Source of the DNA: Flavobacteriaceae bacterium
GTDB taxonomy: Bacteria > Bacteroidota > Bacteroidia > Flavobacteriales > Flavobacteriaceae
Direction: 5' to 3'
Assembly: GCA_024763365.1 (NCBI GenBank)
Contig: JANTFO010000003.1
Location: forward strand, 1-51,665
DNA length: 51,665 nt
A program made the translations under genes and the position numbers. The notes under the pieces are model-generated. The model saw only the letters and a program-made list of their open reading frames with translations, did not search any database and was not told the DNA's origin. Positions 10,377 through 20,013 of this stretch are shown here, piece after piece; the first letter of the stretch is position 1; every line of letters starts with the position of its first letter.

Positions 10377-11228
10377 TTACTTCAGATGCTTATGTGCCCT
10401 GTAGGATGAGCGAACCAATGCCCCACTTTCTACATGCCTAAAGCCCATCTCCAAGCCAATTTTCTTATATTCCTCAAAAGTATCGGGTGTGATAAAGTCT
10501 TTTACGGGTAAGTGTTTTTTAGAAGGTGATAGATACTGTCCAATGGTAACAACATCCACTTTATGTTTGGCCAGATCTTCTAAACTTTGGATGACTTCTT
10601 CTTTGGTTTCACCTAAGCCCAACATCAAACCTGATTTAGTTCGTGGTAAACCGGATTCTTTTAAATATTGCAGTACTTTCAGGCTTCTTTGATACTTGGC
10701 TTGTATACGAACAGATCTGGTTAATCTTTCAACAGTTTCCAGATTGTGAGAGACTACTTCCGGCTGTACTTTCACAATACGGTCTATATGTTTATGAATA
10801 CCTTGAAAGTCCGGAATGAGTGTTTCCAAGGTTGTATTTGGATTTTCCCTACGGATTGCTTTGACGGTTTCTGCCCAGATGATAGATCCCATGTCTTCCA
10901 AATCGTCCCTGTCTACTGAAGTGATAACAGCATGTTTGATACCCATTAACTTGATGGAATGTGCTACTTTATCAGGTTCTGACCAATCCACTTCATTGGG
11001 TCTGCCGGTTTGTACGCCACAAAATCCACAAGAGCGAGTACAAATATTCCCCAAGATCATGAAAGTAGCGGTGCCTTCTGTCCAGCATTCCCCCATGTTT
11101 GGACAACTACCACTGGTACATATAGTGTGTAGCTTGTAATCTTTTACAATATTTCGCAGCGAAGTATATTTTTTTCCGGTTGGTAGTTTAACTTTCAGCC
11201 AATCAGGTTTTCTAGTTTTTGTTGTCAT
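10377..11228 (-). CDS. lipA: Lipoyl synthase LipA
   Basis: Radical [40 protein letters not shown]. Confidence 0.97.
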   Translation of the reverse strand: MTTKTRKPDWLKVKLPTGKKYTSLRNIVKDYKLHTICTSGSCPNMGECWTEGTATFMILGNICTRSCGFCGVQTGRPNEVDWSEPDKVAHSIKLMGIKHAVITSVDRDDLEDMGSIIWAETVKAIRRENPNTTLETLIPDFQGIHKHIDRIVKVQPEVVSHNLETVERLTRSVRIQAKYQRSLKVLQYLKESGLPRTKSGLMLGLGETKEEVIQSLEDLAKHKVDVVTIGQYLSPSKKHLPVKDFITPDTFEEYKKIGLEMGFRHVESGALVRSSYRAHKHLK

Positions 11229-11333
11229 TAGTCGTTAGTCTTTAGTCTTTGGTCTTTGGTCGTTGGTTGTTGGTCGGTGGTGGTTAGTCTTTGGCCTTTG
11301 GTTGTTGCTCATTGGTCGCTAGTCTTTGGTCTT
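11229..11333. repeat. 15-unit degenerate heptanucleotide tandem array (TGGTCTT-like)
   Basis: In strict 7-nt phase: tagtcgt tagtctt tagtctt tggtctt tggtcgt tggttgt tggtcgg tggtggt tagtctt tggcctt tggttgt tgctcat tggtcgc tagtctt tggtctt. Confidence 0.85.
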
Positions 11334-12490
11334 TGTAATTTGGAGATTTTTTTACTTCCTTTATAAATATCATAACAAACCAACTTGCTGTCCAAATGCG
11401 CATTCTTAAGGGCAATTTTACGGCTGGTGTGTAATCCCACATTTTTAATAGCTTCCATATTTGAGGTTATTAGCCAGGCTTGCGTTTGAGGGTAATGTTG
11501 CTTTAATCTATCTCCAATATTTTTATAAAAGCTGCTTAAATCTATCTTAAGTCTTTCTCCATAAGGTGGATTAAACAGAATGGTCATGGGACCTTCAACT
11601 TGTTTTTCGGTGTGGAAAAAATTAGTTCGTTTAATTTGAATGAATTCACTCAAATTGGCATTTTTCACGTTTTCTTTAGCCTTTTCTACTGCTGAAGGTG
11701 CTTTGTCATAGCCGGTTATACTAAGGCGCGGTCCTTTAATACGTTTTAACATCGCATCATGGATGCGTTCAAATAGCGCATTGTCATAATCAGGCCATTT
11801 TTCAAAACCGAATTCAGGCCTGTTTATATTGGCCGGTATATTACAGGCTACCATAGCTGCTTCTATCAAGAGTGTACCACTGCCACACATCGGGTCTAAG
11901 AAATGTGTGCTACCGTCATAACTACTTAAGAGTACTAGACCTGCTGCCAACACTTCATTGATAGGCGCGATGTTGGTGCGTTCACGGTATCCTCTTTTAT
12001 GTAATGAATCTCCTGAGCTGTCAAGGGAAATGGTACAACTATTTTGATGAATGTATACATGAATGCTTAAGTCGGGATGCTTTATGTCTATTGATGGCCG
12101 TTCTCCGGTTTTTTCTCTAAAATAATCTACGATAGCATCTTTTGATTTTAAGGCTATGTAATAGGAGTTGTCTGTAAAATCTTTGGAATGTACTACAGCA
12201 TGAATGGCTAAAGTATGCTTTGGGGTTAAATATTGTTCCCAAGGTATTATTTTAATATTTTGGTATAATTCTTCCTCATTGCCAACTTTAAATTTTTGAA
12301 TTGGCTTTAAAATACGGATGGCAGTACGCAAACTGAGATTGGCTTTGTACATAAAGCCTTTATCTCCCACAAAGCTGACACTTCTATTGCCAGGTTTGAC
12401 CTTTTGGCCACCTAATTGTAAAATTTCTCTAGCTAAAACCTCTTCTAAACCAAAGAGGGTGGTAGCTGTCATTTGAAAATTATCTTGCAT
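11309..12490 (-). CDS. THUMP-domain class I SAM-dependent RNA methyltransferase (RlmL-N/YcbY-like)
   Basis: FLDPMCGSGTLLIEAA, TILFNPPYGERL motifs; THUMP-like N-terminus. Confidence 0.9.
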   Translation of the reverse strand: MQDNFQMTATTLFGLEEVLAREILQLGGQKVKPGNRSVSFVGDKGFMYKANLSLRTAIRILKPIQKFKVGNEEELYQNIKIIPWEQYLTPKHTLAIHAVVHSKDFTDNSYYIALKSKDAIVDYFREKTGERPSIDIKHPDLSIHVYIHQNSCTISLDSSGDSLHKRGYRERTNIAPINEVLAAGLVLLSSYDGSTHFLDPMCGSGTLLIEAAMVACNIPANINRPEFGFEKWPDYDNALFERIHDAMLKRIKGPRLSITGYDKAPSAVEKAKENVKNANLSEFIQIKRTNFFHTEKQVEGPMTILFNPPYGERLKIDLSSFYKNIGDRLKQHYPQTQAWLITSNMEAIKNVGLHTSRKIALKNAHLDSKLVCYDIYKGSKKISKLQRPKTSDQ

Positions 12491-12515
12491 GGGGCAAAGA
12501 TACGTTTTAGATATT

Positions 12516-13694
12516 CTAATCCAATTGCTGTTTTAGTAAACTTCTGAGCTTTGAAGGACCTATGCCTTTGGCAATGATTCCACCTTCCGAATCTACTAAA
12601 AGTGTGTGTGGAATAGTTCGTACACCATAAGATTGTGCAATAGATTTCGAATCATCAAAGACGTGTTGCCAATTCATACCGTCTTGGACTATAGCATTTG
12701 TCCATTTTAATTTATCCTTATCTTCAGAAATGGACAAAATTTCAAAACCTTTATGGTGAAAATCATTGTATATATTTCTTAATTCAGGGGTTTGTGCCCT
12801 ACAAGGTTTACACCAGCTAGCCCAAAAGTCTATTAAAGTAACTTTGTTATTATTAAATATATCTTTAGCTGCAATCTCTATGTTATCTGGTGTAAAAGCA
12901 TAGAAATATGGAGCATAGCTGGTTGGTTTATTGACTTTTTTGGGAGGTGAAATATTGGCTGTATTTTTTAAATGCTCTTTACTTATTTCATTTTTTACTT
13001 CAATTGCTGCTTGATTTTTATTGTCATTAGCAGCTTCTTCAATTAATATTTTTTCAATTTGTGCGGCAACATCTAAAGATCCTTCTTGCGTAAATTCATC
13101 CAAAATTTCTTGATGTTCATCAAAAAAATGAGTCATTTGGATACCGAGTTTTGTTTGCTTGATTACTGCGGGAATAGTGTCAAAAAGAATTTTAGTTTGG
13201 TTTAATCGCCAGGGTGTTTCGCCAAGCATATCATTCAATGCCAATAATCCCAGATAATTGGTGCTATTTTCCAGTACAAATCGTTTTTGGTATAAAAATT
13301 TGTTTTGGCTCTGTTTACTCCCTTGTAAAAAATAGGTCCATTTTTGTTGCTGAGCTGAGGTGCCGGATATGCTAGAGTTTCTAATGTCTTCTATATCCAT
13401 TTCAATTAAAAGGTCGCTGTTATCAATATAAAGCGGAAGATAGACTTTTGTAGAATTAAATCTTAAATAATAGAGTCCTTCTTCTAAAGAATCCTTAGAC
13501 ACTATTCGGAAGTTGCCATTTTCTTCTCTAGCTTTTAATAAAGCATGACTCTTAGGGTCAAAATTTTCAACCAGTTCAATTTGTCCCTTGTAATCCTTTA
13601 AATTTCCTGAGATTACAAAAACAGTTTTTTTTGTTTTAGGCTTACAAGAAAAAAGGAAAACTATTAGTGTTAGAATTATTAAAGCTTTATTCAT
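12516..13694 (-). CDS. TlpA-family thiol-disulfide oxidoreductase lipoprotein (DUF4369-like N-terminus)
   Basis: Lipobox LIVFLFSC; thioredoxin motif DFWASWCKPCRAQTPELRNIY. Confidence 0.88.
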   Translation of the reverse strand: MNKALIILTLIVFLFSCKPKTKKTVFVISGNLKDYKGQIELVENFDPKSHALLKAREENGNFRIVSKDSLEEGLYYLRFNSTKVYLPLYIDNSDLLIEMDIEDIRNSSISGTSAQQQKWTYFLQGSKQSQNKFLYQKRFVLENSTNYLGLLALNDMLGETPWRLNQTKILFDTIPAVIKQTKLGIQMTHFFDEHQEILDEFTQEGSLDVAAQIEKILIEEAANDNKNQAAIEVKNEISKEHLKNTANISPPKKVNKPTSYAPYFYAFTPDNIEIAAKDIFNNNKVTLIDFWASWCKPCRAQTPELRNIYNDFHHKGFEILSISEDKDKLKWTNAIVQDGMNWQHVFDDSKSIAQSYGVRTIPHTLLVDSEGGIIAKGIGPSKLRSLLKQQLD

Positions 13695-13704
13695 GGATTA
13701 TATG

Positions 13705-14619
13705 TTATACGATGATATTTGTTCCTTGTCCTACATTGTCAGCCTCATCAAAATAATAATCAATGCGTCCTAAATTAATACCACCCCAACCCACTTGATT
13801 GATCAACATATTTTTTCCGACACTGTTTTTGGTTACAGTTGGTTTTTTTAAGAATGTATGGGTATGACCTCCGATGATCAGGTCTATGTCTTTAGTCAAA
13901 CCTGCTAATTTAAGATCGGAAATTTTATCCGGATTCTTTCGATAATTATAACCCAGATGTGATAAGCAGATTACCAGATCACATTTTTCCTCCTTTTTTA
14001 AGGTGTGACTCATGTCTTGAGCCCTTTCAACTGGGTCTAAATACTTAGTTTCTTTATATAAAGTTTTATTTACCAATCCATCTAGTTCAATACCCAAACC
14101 GAATACACCAATTTTTATTCCGTCTTTAATATAGATTTGATAAGGTTTTACATGACCGTTTAAAACAGTATTTGTAAAATCATAATTAGCTGATATGAAA
14201 TCGAATTGCGCATTTGGCCATTGTTTGAATAAACCATCTATACCCTTGTCAAAATCATGATTGCCGATAGTAGCAGCATCATAGCCCATTTTACTCATTA
14301 GCTTAAACTCCAGTTCCCCATGATAAAAATTAAAATAGGGTGTTCCTTGAAAGATATCTCCTGCATCTAAAAGCAAAGTATTGGGGTTTTCTTTTCTAAT
14401 CTGTTGAATTAGTGTGGCTCTACGAGTTACACCCCCTTTATTGGCATTTCGCTTATCATTAGTGGGAAAGGGGTCTATATGGCTATGCACATCGTTAGTG
14501 TGTAAGATAGTGATATGTTTTGCACTAGTTGATTTTTTAAAAGCTTGTAAACCCAGGCCACCTATACCTATCATGGCTGTTGTAGCTGTTGACTTAAGAA
14601 TAAAATCACGTCTTTTCAT
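13705..14619 (-). CDS. 5'-nucleotidase-type metallophosphatase (N-terminal domain only), Tat-like signal
   Basis: MKRRDFILKSTATTAM; HTNDVHSHIDPF, GDIFQGTPYFNFYHGE, GNHDFDKG, GGHTHTF. Confidence 0.9.
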   Translation of the reverse strand: MKRRDFILKSTATTAMIGIGGLGLQAFKKSTSAKHITILHTNDVHSHIDPFPTNDKRNANKGGVTRRATLIQQIRKENPNTLLLDAGDIFQGTPYFNFYHGELEFKLMSKMGYDAATIGNHDFDKGIDGLFKQWPNAQFDFISANYDFTNTVLNGHVKPYQIYIKDGIKIGVFGLGIELDGLVNKTLYKETKYLDPVERAQDMSHTLKKEEKCDLVICLSHLGYNYRKNPDKISDLKLAGLTKDIDLIIGGHTHTFLKKPTVTKNSVGKNMLINQVGWGGINLGRIDYYFDEADNVGQGTNIIV

Positions 14620-14681
14620 ATTAGTTTATGCTAAATTGATTGTTTTATTAACTGTATTCTATCAAAAAAATTATCCAATCC

Positions 14682-14737
14682 CCATTAACTATTATCCATT
14701 AACCATTCTCCATTAACCATTATTAATTCTCAATTCT
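14682..14737. repeat. Heptanucleotide tandem array (CCATTAA/CCATTNT-like, 8 units)
   Basis: ccattaa ctattat ccattaa ccattct ccattaa ccattat taattct caattct. Confidence 0.75.
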
Positions 14738-15481
14738 CACAATCCTTCCGTCCAAGTTTGCCTGAATTGTATCAATAAGGCTCAGTTCATCTAAAATAGC
14801 ATCACGTATTTTGTAGTTCAGTGCATACAATTCTAAGGGGTCTTGAAAAAAGGTCATGTGGTCACCACCATTTTGCAGATAATCTGATGTGAGTACATAG
14901 TAGGGCCTATTTTCAAGTGTTTTGCCATTGATTTTAACAGTGGAAATCTGGTCACCTTTTATTTCGAGCCTTAGTGAATAAGAAACGGGGTGTGCTTTAT
15001 CATTGCTGGCCAGATATTGCAGTAAGTCTTGCATTTTATCATAACTCAATTTGACGACGACCATTTCATTCTCAAAAGGCATCACTTCAAAAGCGTTTCT
15101 CACTTTGACATCGCCTCTTGGAATAGATGCTCGAATACCCCCAAAGTTGAATAACACAAAATCTAAATTTTGATGACTAATTTCGTTAAATTTTTGATTT
15201 CCAATTTTATAACACAGATCAGCCATAAAATTACCGATATTAGTTTCCGGTAAATCACTAAGCTTGCTTAATTCTTGCGGGTTGTATGCCAGTATCTCGT
15301 TCATTTGAATTTGTAAAGAATCTCGATAAGGACTGATAAATTTGTCAATATTTTTTTCATCGGACAATTTTTCATCAATCGTTATTTGTTTTCCCTCTAT
15401 ACGTTGAATGTCTAATTTTTGTTGGCGCTGGCAACCGCTAAAAATCAATGCCGGTATTAGCAAGTAATAAAAGAACTTCAT
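14723..15481 (-). CDS. 5'-nucleotidase C-terminal-domain lipoprotein
   Basis: Likely start MKFFYYLLIPALIFSGC (lipobox) at 15481 rather than 15538; NFMADLCYKIG, FNFGGIRASIPRGDVKVRNAFEVMPFEN, YVLTSDYLQNGGDHM. Confidence 0.88.
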   Translation of the reverse strand: MKFFYYLLIPALIFSGCQRQQKLDIQRIEGKQITIDEKLSDEKNIDKFISPYRDSLQIQMNEILAYNPQELSKLSDLPETNIGNFMADLCYKIGNQKFNEISHQNLDFVLFNFGGIRASIPRGDVKVRNAFEVMPFENEMVVVKLSYDKMQDLLQYLASNDKAHPVSYSLRLEIKGDQISTVKINGKTLENRPYYVLTSDYLQNGGDHMTFFQDPLELYALNYKIRDAILDELSLIDTIQANLDGRIVRIEN

Positions 15482-15582
15482 TAGATGGTTTAAGATATTT
15501 TTAAATATTATTAGTGATATTTTGTATAAATTTGTCAAACTTCAATAACAGAAGTAGAGACTCGGTAAATATATAATTTTTC

Positions 15583-16092
15583 ATGGTAATTCAAAGTTAC
15601 TTTATAGACAAAAAAAGAAAGAAATTCAATAAGAATGACATTCAAAATGGTGATTTGCAGAAAATTAAATATTTAGCAGTTTTTACTGATGATGAATCAA
15701 AATTTAATAAGCAACATCTTAAAAAGTTAAAAAAAAAGCTACAACTGGAAGATGACCAGATCAATATGTTAACTTTCAAAAAAAAGAATTCAGCCGTCAA
15801 TGAGTTTGGGGGAACCTTTATTGAAAAAAAGGATTTTAATTGGTTTGCTAAAATTAAAAAACAGGAAATTAAAAAGTATTTTGACAAAAAATATGACTTA
15901 TTTATAGATTGCAGTTCTTCAGAAGAAGAGATCAAGCAATTTATTGTGCAAAAAATAAATGCCAACCTTAAAGTTAGTCATTCTTTTAAAGAATCAAACC
16001 TTTATAATCTTAGTATTGATGTTGATGAGGAAGATTATGATACCTATATTGACGAACTATTGAAATATTTAAAAATATTAAACCTGATATAG
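15583..16092 (+). CDS. DUF6913-like conserved hypothetical protein
   Basis: 169 aa Lys-rich; next to dapA (adjacent stop/start). Confidence 0.65.
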   Translation: MVIQSYFIDKKRKKFNKNDIQNGDLQKIKYLAVFTDDESKFNKQHLKKLKKKLQLEDDQINMLTFKKKNSAVNEFGGTFIEKKDFNWFAKIKKQEIKKYFDKKYDLFIDCSSSEEEIKQFIVQKINANLKVSHSFKESNLYNLSIDVDEEDYDTYIDELLKYLKILNLI

Positions 16093-16968
16093 ATGAAGGA
16101 TTTTAAAGGAACCGGCGTAGCATTGGTAACCCCTTTTTTTGAAGATAAAAGCATAGATTTTGTTAGCTTGACAAGAATTGTCAATTTTCAAATTGAAAAT
16201 GGGGTAAACTATCTGGTTTGTTTGGGTTCTACTGCCGAAGCGGCTACCCTAACAAATAATGAAAAAAGAGCTGTAAGAAGACATATAGTTGATGTAGTTG
16301 ACAGCAGAGTTCCATTAGTGGTTGGTGTAGGGGGAAATGACACGGCTGCTATTATAAAAGAACTTAAGGAAACTGATTTTAACGGGTTTAAAGCCATTCT
16401 TTCGGTGTCTCCCGCCTATAATAAACCTTCGCAAGAAGGTGTTTATCAACATTTTAAGGCTATTTTAGAAAATAGCCCGCTACCTGTTATTCTTTATAAT
16501 GTTCCTTCTCGAACCGGGAGTAATATATTGCCTGAAACAGTTATGAGGTTGGCAAATGATTTTGACAATATTATCGGAATTAAAGAAGCAGCCGGTAGTA
16601 TGCCTCAAATATTAGAATTGATCCAAGATAAACCTGAAGATTTCCTCATTATTTCCGGTGATGATTTGTTGGCATTACCCTTGACTTTGGCCGGTGGCGC
16701 AGGGGTGATTTCCGTGATGGCACAAGCACTGCCCAAAGATTTTTCAGAGATGATCCAATTAGGCTTAAAAGGAAAACCTTATGAAGCTTTTGCCTTACAT
16801 TACAAAATGATGGATGCGATAGACCTGATATTTAGAGAGGGTAATCCTACCGGAATTAAAGCCATGTTACATTTATTAGGTTATGGGCAAGATTATGTGA
16901 GATTACCTTTGGTAGCAGCATCCGAAAAATTGAAACGAGACTTGAATGAATTTATCAATAACTACTAA
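16093..16968 (+). CDS. dapA: 4-hydroxy-tetrahydrodipicolinate synthase DapA
   Basis: [46 protein letters not shown]. Confidence 0.96.
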   Translation: MKDFKGTGVALVTPFFEDKSIDFVSLTRIVNFQIENGVNYLVCLGSTAEAATLTNNEKRAVRRHIVDVVDSRVPLVVGVGGNDTAAIIKELKETDFNGFKAILSVSPAYNKPSQEGVYQHFKAILENSPLPVILYNVPSRTGSNILPETVMRLANDFDNIIGIKEAAGSMPQILELIQDKPEDFLIISGDDLLALPLTLAGGAGVISVMAQALPKDFSEMIQLGLKGKPYEAFALHYKMMDAIDLIFREGNPTGIKAMLHLLGYGQDYVRLPLVAASEKLKRDLNEFINNY

Positions 16969-16980
16969 ATTTTAAAATAC

Positions 16981-17487
16981 ATGTTAAGTACAACATTAGA
17001 AAAAGCATTGAACAAACAGGTGCGTATTGAAGCAGAATCTTCACAAATCTATTTATCCATGGCATCTTGGTGTGAGGTAAAAGGCTACGGTGGCATGGCC
17101 GAATTCTTATACGGCCACGCTGATGAAGAACGTATGCATATGCTCAAATTAGTTAAGTTCATCAATGAACGTGGTGGGCATGCAATCGTATCTGACCTTA
17201 TGGAACCTCCTGTTGATTTTAAAGATCCAAAGACTATGTTTCAACAAGTCTTAGATCATGAAGTTTTTGTGTCAAAATCTATTAACGATTTGGTTAGCAT
17301 TACTTTAGAAGAAAAAGATTATGCAACGCATAATTTTCTACAATGGTATGTATCAGAACAAATAGAAGAGGAGGCCTTGGCAAGAAATATTATTGATAAA
17401 CTCAACTTGATCAGTGATACCAAAAACGGATATTATTTATTTGATAATGATATTAACAGTTTATTTTCGCAAAATCAGATTCAATAA
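16981..17487 (+). CDS. Non-haem ferritin
   Basis: EAESSQIYLSMASWCEVKGYGGMAEFLYGHADEERMHMLKLVKFINERGG. Confidence 0.95.
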   Translation: MLSTTLEKALNKQVRIEAESSQIYLSMASWCEVKGYGGMAEFLYGHADEERMHMLKLVKFINERGGHAIVSDLMEPPVDFKDPKTMFQQVLDHEVFVSKSINDLVSITLEEKDYATHNFLQWYVSEQIEEEALARNIIDKLNLISDTKNGYYLFDNDINSLFSQNQIQ

Positions 17488-17647
17488 GTGGGTATTGAGA
17501 ATTTGACTGAATATTAATTAACAAACATTTAGTAAGCCTTATAACTTTATCAATACTAGCAGTACTACATTTGCGCTTAATTAAATCAGGGCTGGTATGC
17601 CTTTATTTATTTTTTAATATTATAAACAAAATAAGTACTTTTGCAAA

Positions 17648-18463
17648 ATGCTAAAATATAAATTTATTATAGTGACTTTGGTACTGGCAATGACCAGTAT
17701 TTCATGTAGTGACTTTACCAAAGTATTAAACAAAGGAACGTCCGAGGAACAATACAGCTTAGCGACACAACTTTATGAAAATGAAAAGTATTATAAAGCC
17801 ATTCAACTTTTTGAAAAAATAATTCCGGCTTATCGTGGTAAGCCTCAGATGGAGCGAATACAATTTATGTTGTCGAATGCCTATTACCATACTAAATCAT
17901 ATCTATTGGCCGCCTATCATTTTGATAGGTTTACTAAAAATTACCCCAAAAGTACTAAAAAAGAGGAGGCTGCTTACCTATCAGCACACGCATACTACTT
18001 GTCTATTCCACGTTCCAGCCTGGACCAATCAGATACATTAAAGGCAATAGAATCTTTTCAGAAATATATAGACAACTATCCGGAATCTGAAAAAGTAGCG
18101 GAAGCCAATAAATATATAAAGGATATGCAATCCAGATTAGAAAAGAAAGCCTTTGACATTGCTTATCTCTACTATCACACAGAAAATTATAAGGCAGCTG
18201 TAGTAGCATTTGATAATTTTTTATCCCAAAACTTGGGTTCTTCCTATAAAGAAGAAACTTTGTACTTCAAATCAAAAGCGGCCTATGAACTGGCGATGAA
18301 AAGTGTCTATTCCAAAAAAGAAATTCGAATTAAAGAGGCTTTTAAAACAATGGATAGATTGGAATACAATTTTAAAGATTCACCATATTTGGATGAAATT
18401 AATAAACTAAGAAATAAGTTAAAAGATGAATTAGTACTGCTTACCAGTACCTCAAATAATTAG
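17648..18463 (+). CDS. bamD: Outer membrane protein assembly factor BamD
   Basis: Lipobox SISC; CSDFTKVLNKGTSEEQYSLATQLYENEKYYKAIQLFEKIIPAYRG; TPR-like; TACTTTTG at 17636-17643. Confidence 0.92.
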   Translation: MLKYKFIIVTLVLAMTSISCSDFTKVLNKGTSEEQYSLATQLYENEKYYKAIQLFEKIIPAYRGKPQMERIQFMLSNAYYHTKSYLLAAYHFDRFTKNYPKSTKKEEAAYLSAHAYYLSIPRSSLDQSDTLKAIESFQKYIDNYPESEKVAEANKYIKDMQSRLEKKAFDIAYLYYHTENYKAAVVAFDNFLSQNLGSSYKEETLYFKSKAAYELAMKSVYSKKEIRIKEAFKTMDRLEYNFKDSPYLDEINKLRNKLKDELVLLTSTSNN

Positions 18464-18468
18464 GAAAA

Positions 18469-18795
18469 ATGGATTATAAGGAATCAAAGGCACCCAAAAC
18501 GACTATTACTTATGATAGAGATATCATCGCAGAACAAACAGGTAATATTTTTGAATCCATCAGTATCATTGCGAAAAGAGCTGAACAGATAGGTGTAGAT
18601 TTAAAAGAAGAATTGGTCAATAAACTCAAAGAATTTGATACTTACAATGAAGGTTTGGAAGAAATCTTTGAAAACAAAGAACAAATAGAGATTTCAAAAT
18701 TCTATGAACGTTTGCCAAAACCTACTGCTTTAGCTATTGAAGAGTGGTTAAAAAAACAGGTTTATTTTAGAGACCCTAACGAAAGTCAGGAATAA
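18469..18795 (+). CDS. rpoZ: RNA polymerase omega subunit (RpoZ/Rpb6-like)
   Basis: Bacteroidetes-type sequence (GNIFESISIIAKRAEQI) between bamD and coaBC. Confidence 0.85.
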   Translation: MDYKESKAPKTTITYDRDIIAEQTGNIFESISIIAKRAEQIGVDLKEELVNKLKEFDTYNEGLEEIFENKEQIEISKFYERLPKPTALAIEEWLKKQVYFRDPNESQE

Positions 18796-20003
18796 TGTCT
18801 ATACTGAGCGGTAAAAATATCCTCTTGGGCGTTACCGCGGGAATAGCTGCTTATAAAACGGCTTTTCTTACACGCTTATTAGTCAAAGCCGGTGCTGAAG
18901 TAAAAGTAGTGATGACCCCTGCTGCTACTGAATTCATAACACCTTTGACGCTTTCAGTGTTAGCAAAGAATCCGGTTTATGTAAATTTTACTAACGAACA
19001 CGAAAGTGAAGAACGTTGGCACAGCCATGTAGATTTAGGGCTGTGGGCAGACTATATGTTGATAGCTCCAGCTACAGCCAATACCCTTGCTAAGATGCGA
19101 AATGGAATGGCAGACAATCTTTTAGTAGCCACCTATTTATCAGCAAAATGTCCGGTTTTTGTAGCACCTACTATGGACTTGGATATGTACTTACATCCTA
19201 GCACACAAAACAATATTGATGTATTAAAATCCTATGATAATATCATTATTCCACCGGAGGTAGGGGAATTAGCAAGTGGACTGGAAGGACCCGGACGTAT
19301 GGCAGAACCTGAAGCCATTATTGCTTATATGGAAAAGCATATTAGCCAAGATTTACCTTTAAATGATAAAAAAGTACTCATTACAGCCGGCCCTACATAC
19401 GAAGCCATTGACCCGGTACGTTATATTGGAAATCATTCCTCAGGTAAGATGGGATTTGAACTAGCCAGACAGGCAGTAAATATGGGTGCGCAGGTTACTT
19501 TGATAACCGGGCCAACGAATCAAGATTGCAGTTTTACCAGTATTAATAGGATTGATGTAGTGAGTGCTGAGGAGATGTACAAAGCTGTTTTTGCCCATTA
19601 TGATAATGCGGATATAGTTATTGCAGCTGCTGCTGTTGCGGATTACAAACCTGTTGAGAAAGCAACTCAAAAGATTAAAAAAAAATCTTTAGAAATGCAG
19701 TTGAAATTAACTAAAACTAGAGATATCCTTAAGGAGATGGGGAAAGAAAAGAGAAATCAGTTTTTGATGGGATTTGCTCTGGAAACACAAGATGAAATAA
19801 AAAATGCCCAAAAGAAAATAGCAGCTAAAAACCTGGATGCTATTGTGCTAAATTCATTAAATGACGAAGGGGCAGGATTTCAATATGATACAAATAAGAT
19901 TAAAATTATTGATAGTGATGATCAGATCACTGCTTTTTCTTTGAGAAGTAAAAAGGAAGTAGCTAAGGATATTTTTGATTTTATTTTGAATAAAATACCT
20001 TAA
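18795..20003 (+). CDS. coaBC: Bifunctional phosphopantothenoylcysteine decarboxylase/synthetase CoaBC
   Basis: GVTAGIAAYKTAFLTRLLVKAGAEV, TAGPTYEAIDPVRYIGNHSSGKMGFELA. Confidence 0.97.
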   Translation: MSILSGKNILLGVTAGIAAYKTAFLTRLLVKAGAEVKVVMTPAATEFITPLTLSVLAKNPVYVNFTNEHESEERWHSHVDLGLWADYMLIAPATANTLAKMRNGMADNLLVATYLSAKCPVFVAPTMDLDMYLHPSTQNNIDVLKSYDNIIIPPEVGELASGLEGPGRMAEPEAIIAYMEKHISQDLPLNDKKVLITAGPTYEAIDPVRYIGNHSSGKMGFELARQAVNMGAQVTLITGPTNQDCSFTSINRIDVVSAEEMYKAVFAHYDNADIVIAAAAVADYKPVEKATQKIKKKSLEMQLKLTKTRDILKEMGKEKRNQFLMGFALETQDEIKNAQKKIAAKNLDAIVLNSLNDEGAGFQYDTNKIKIIDSDDQITAFSLRSKKEVAKDIFDFILNKIP

Positions 20004-20013
20004 ATTTGAAACT

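Noticed and set aside
10816-11139. 107-aa ORF antisense to lipA (and similar 60-120 aa shadow ORFs throughout)
   Set aside because: All overlap strongly supported genes in alternative frames; no independent start/promoter or domain evidence.
11229-11333. Possible CRISPR array
   Set aside because: Repeat unit is 7 nt, contiguous, with no spacers and no cas genes in the window.
15642-15965. Antisense ORF of 107 aa opposite the DUF6913-like gene
   Set aside because: Ser/Phe-rich translation expected from the reverse of Lys/Glu-rich AT-rich codons; no recognisable domain.
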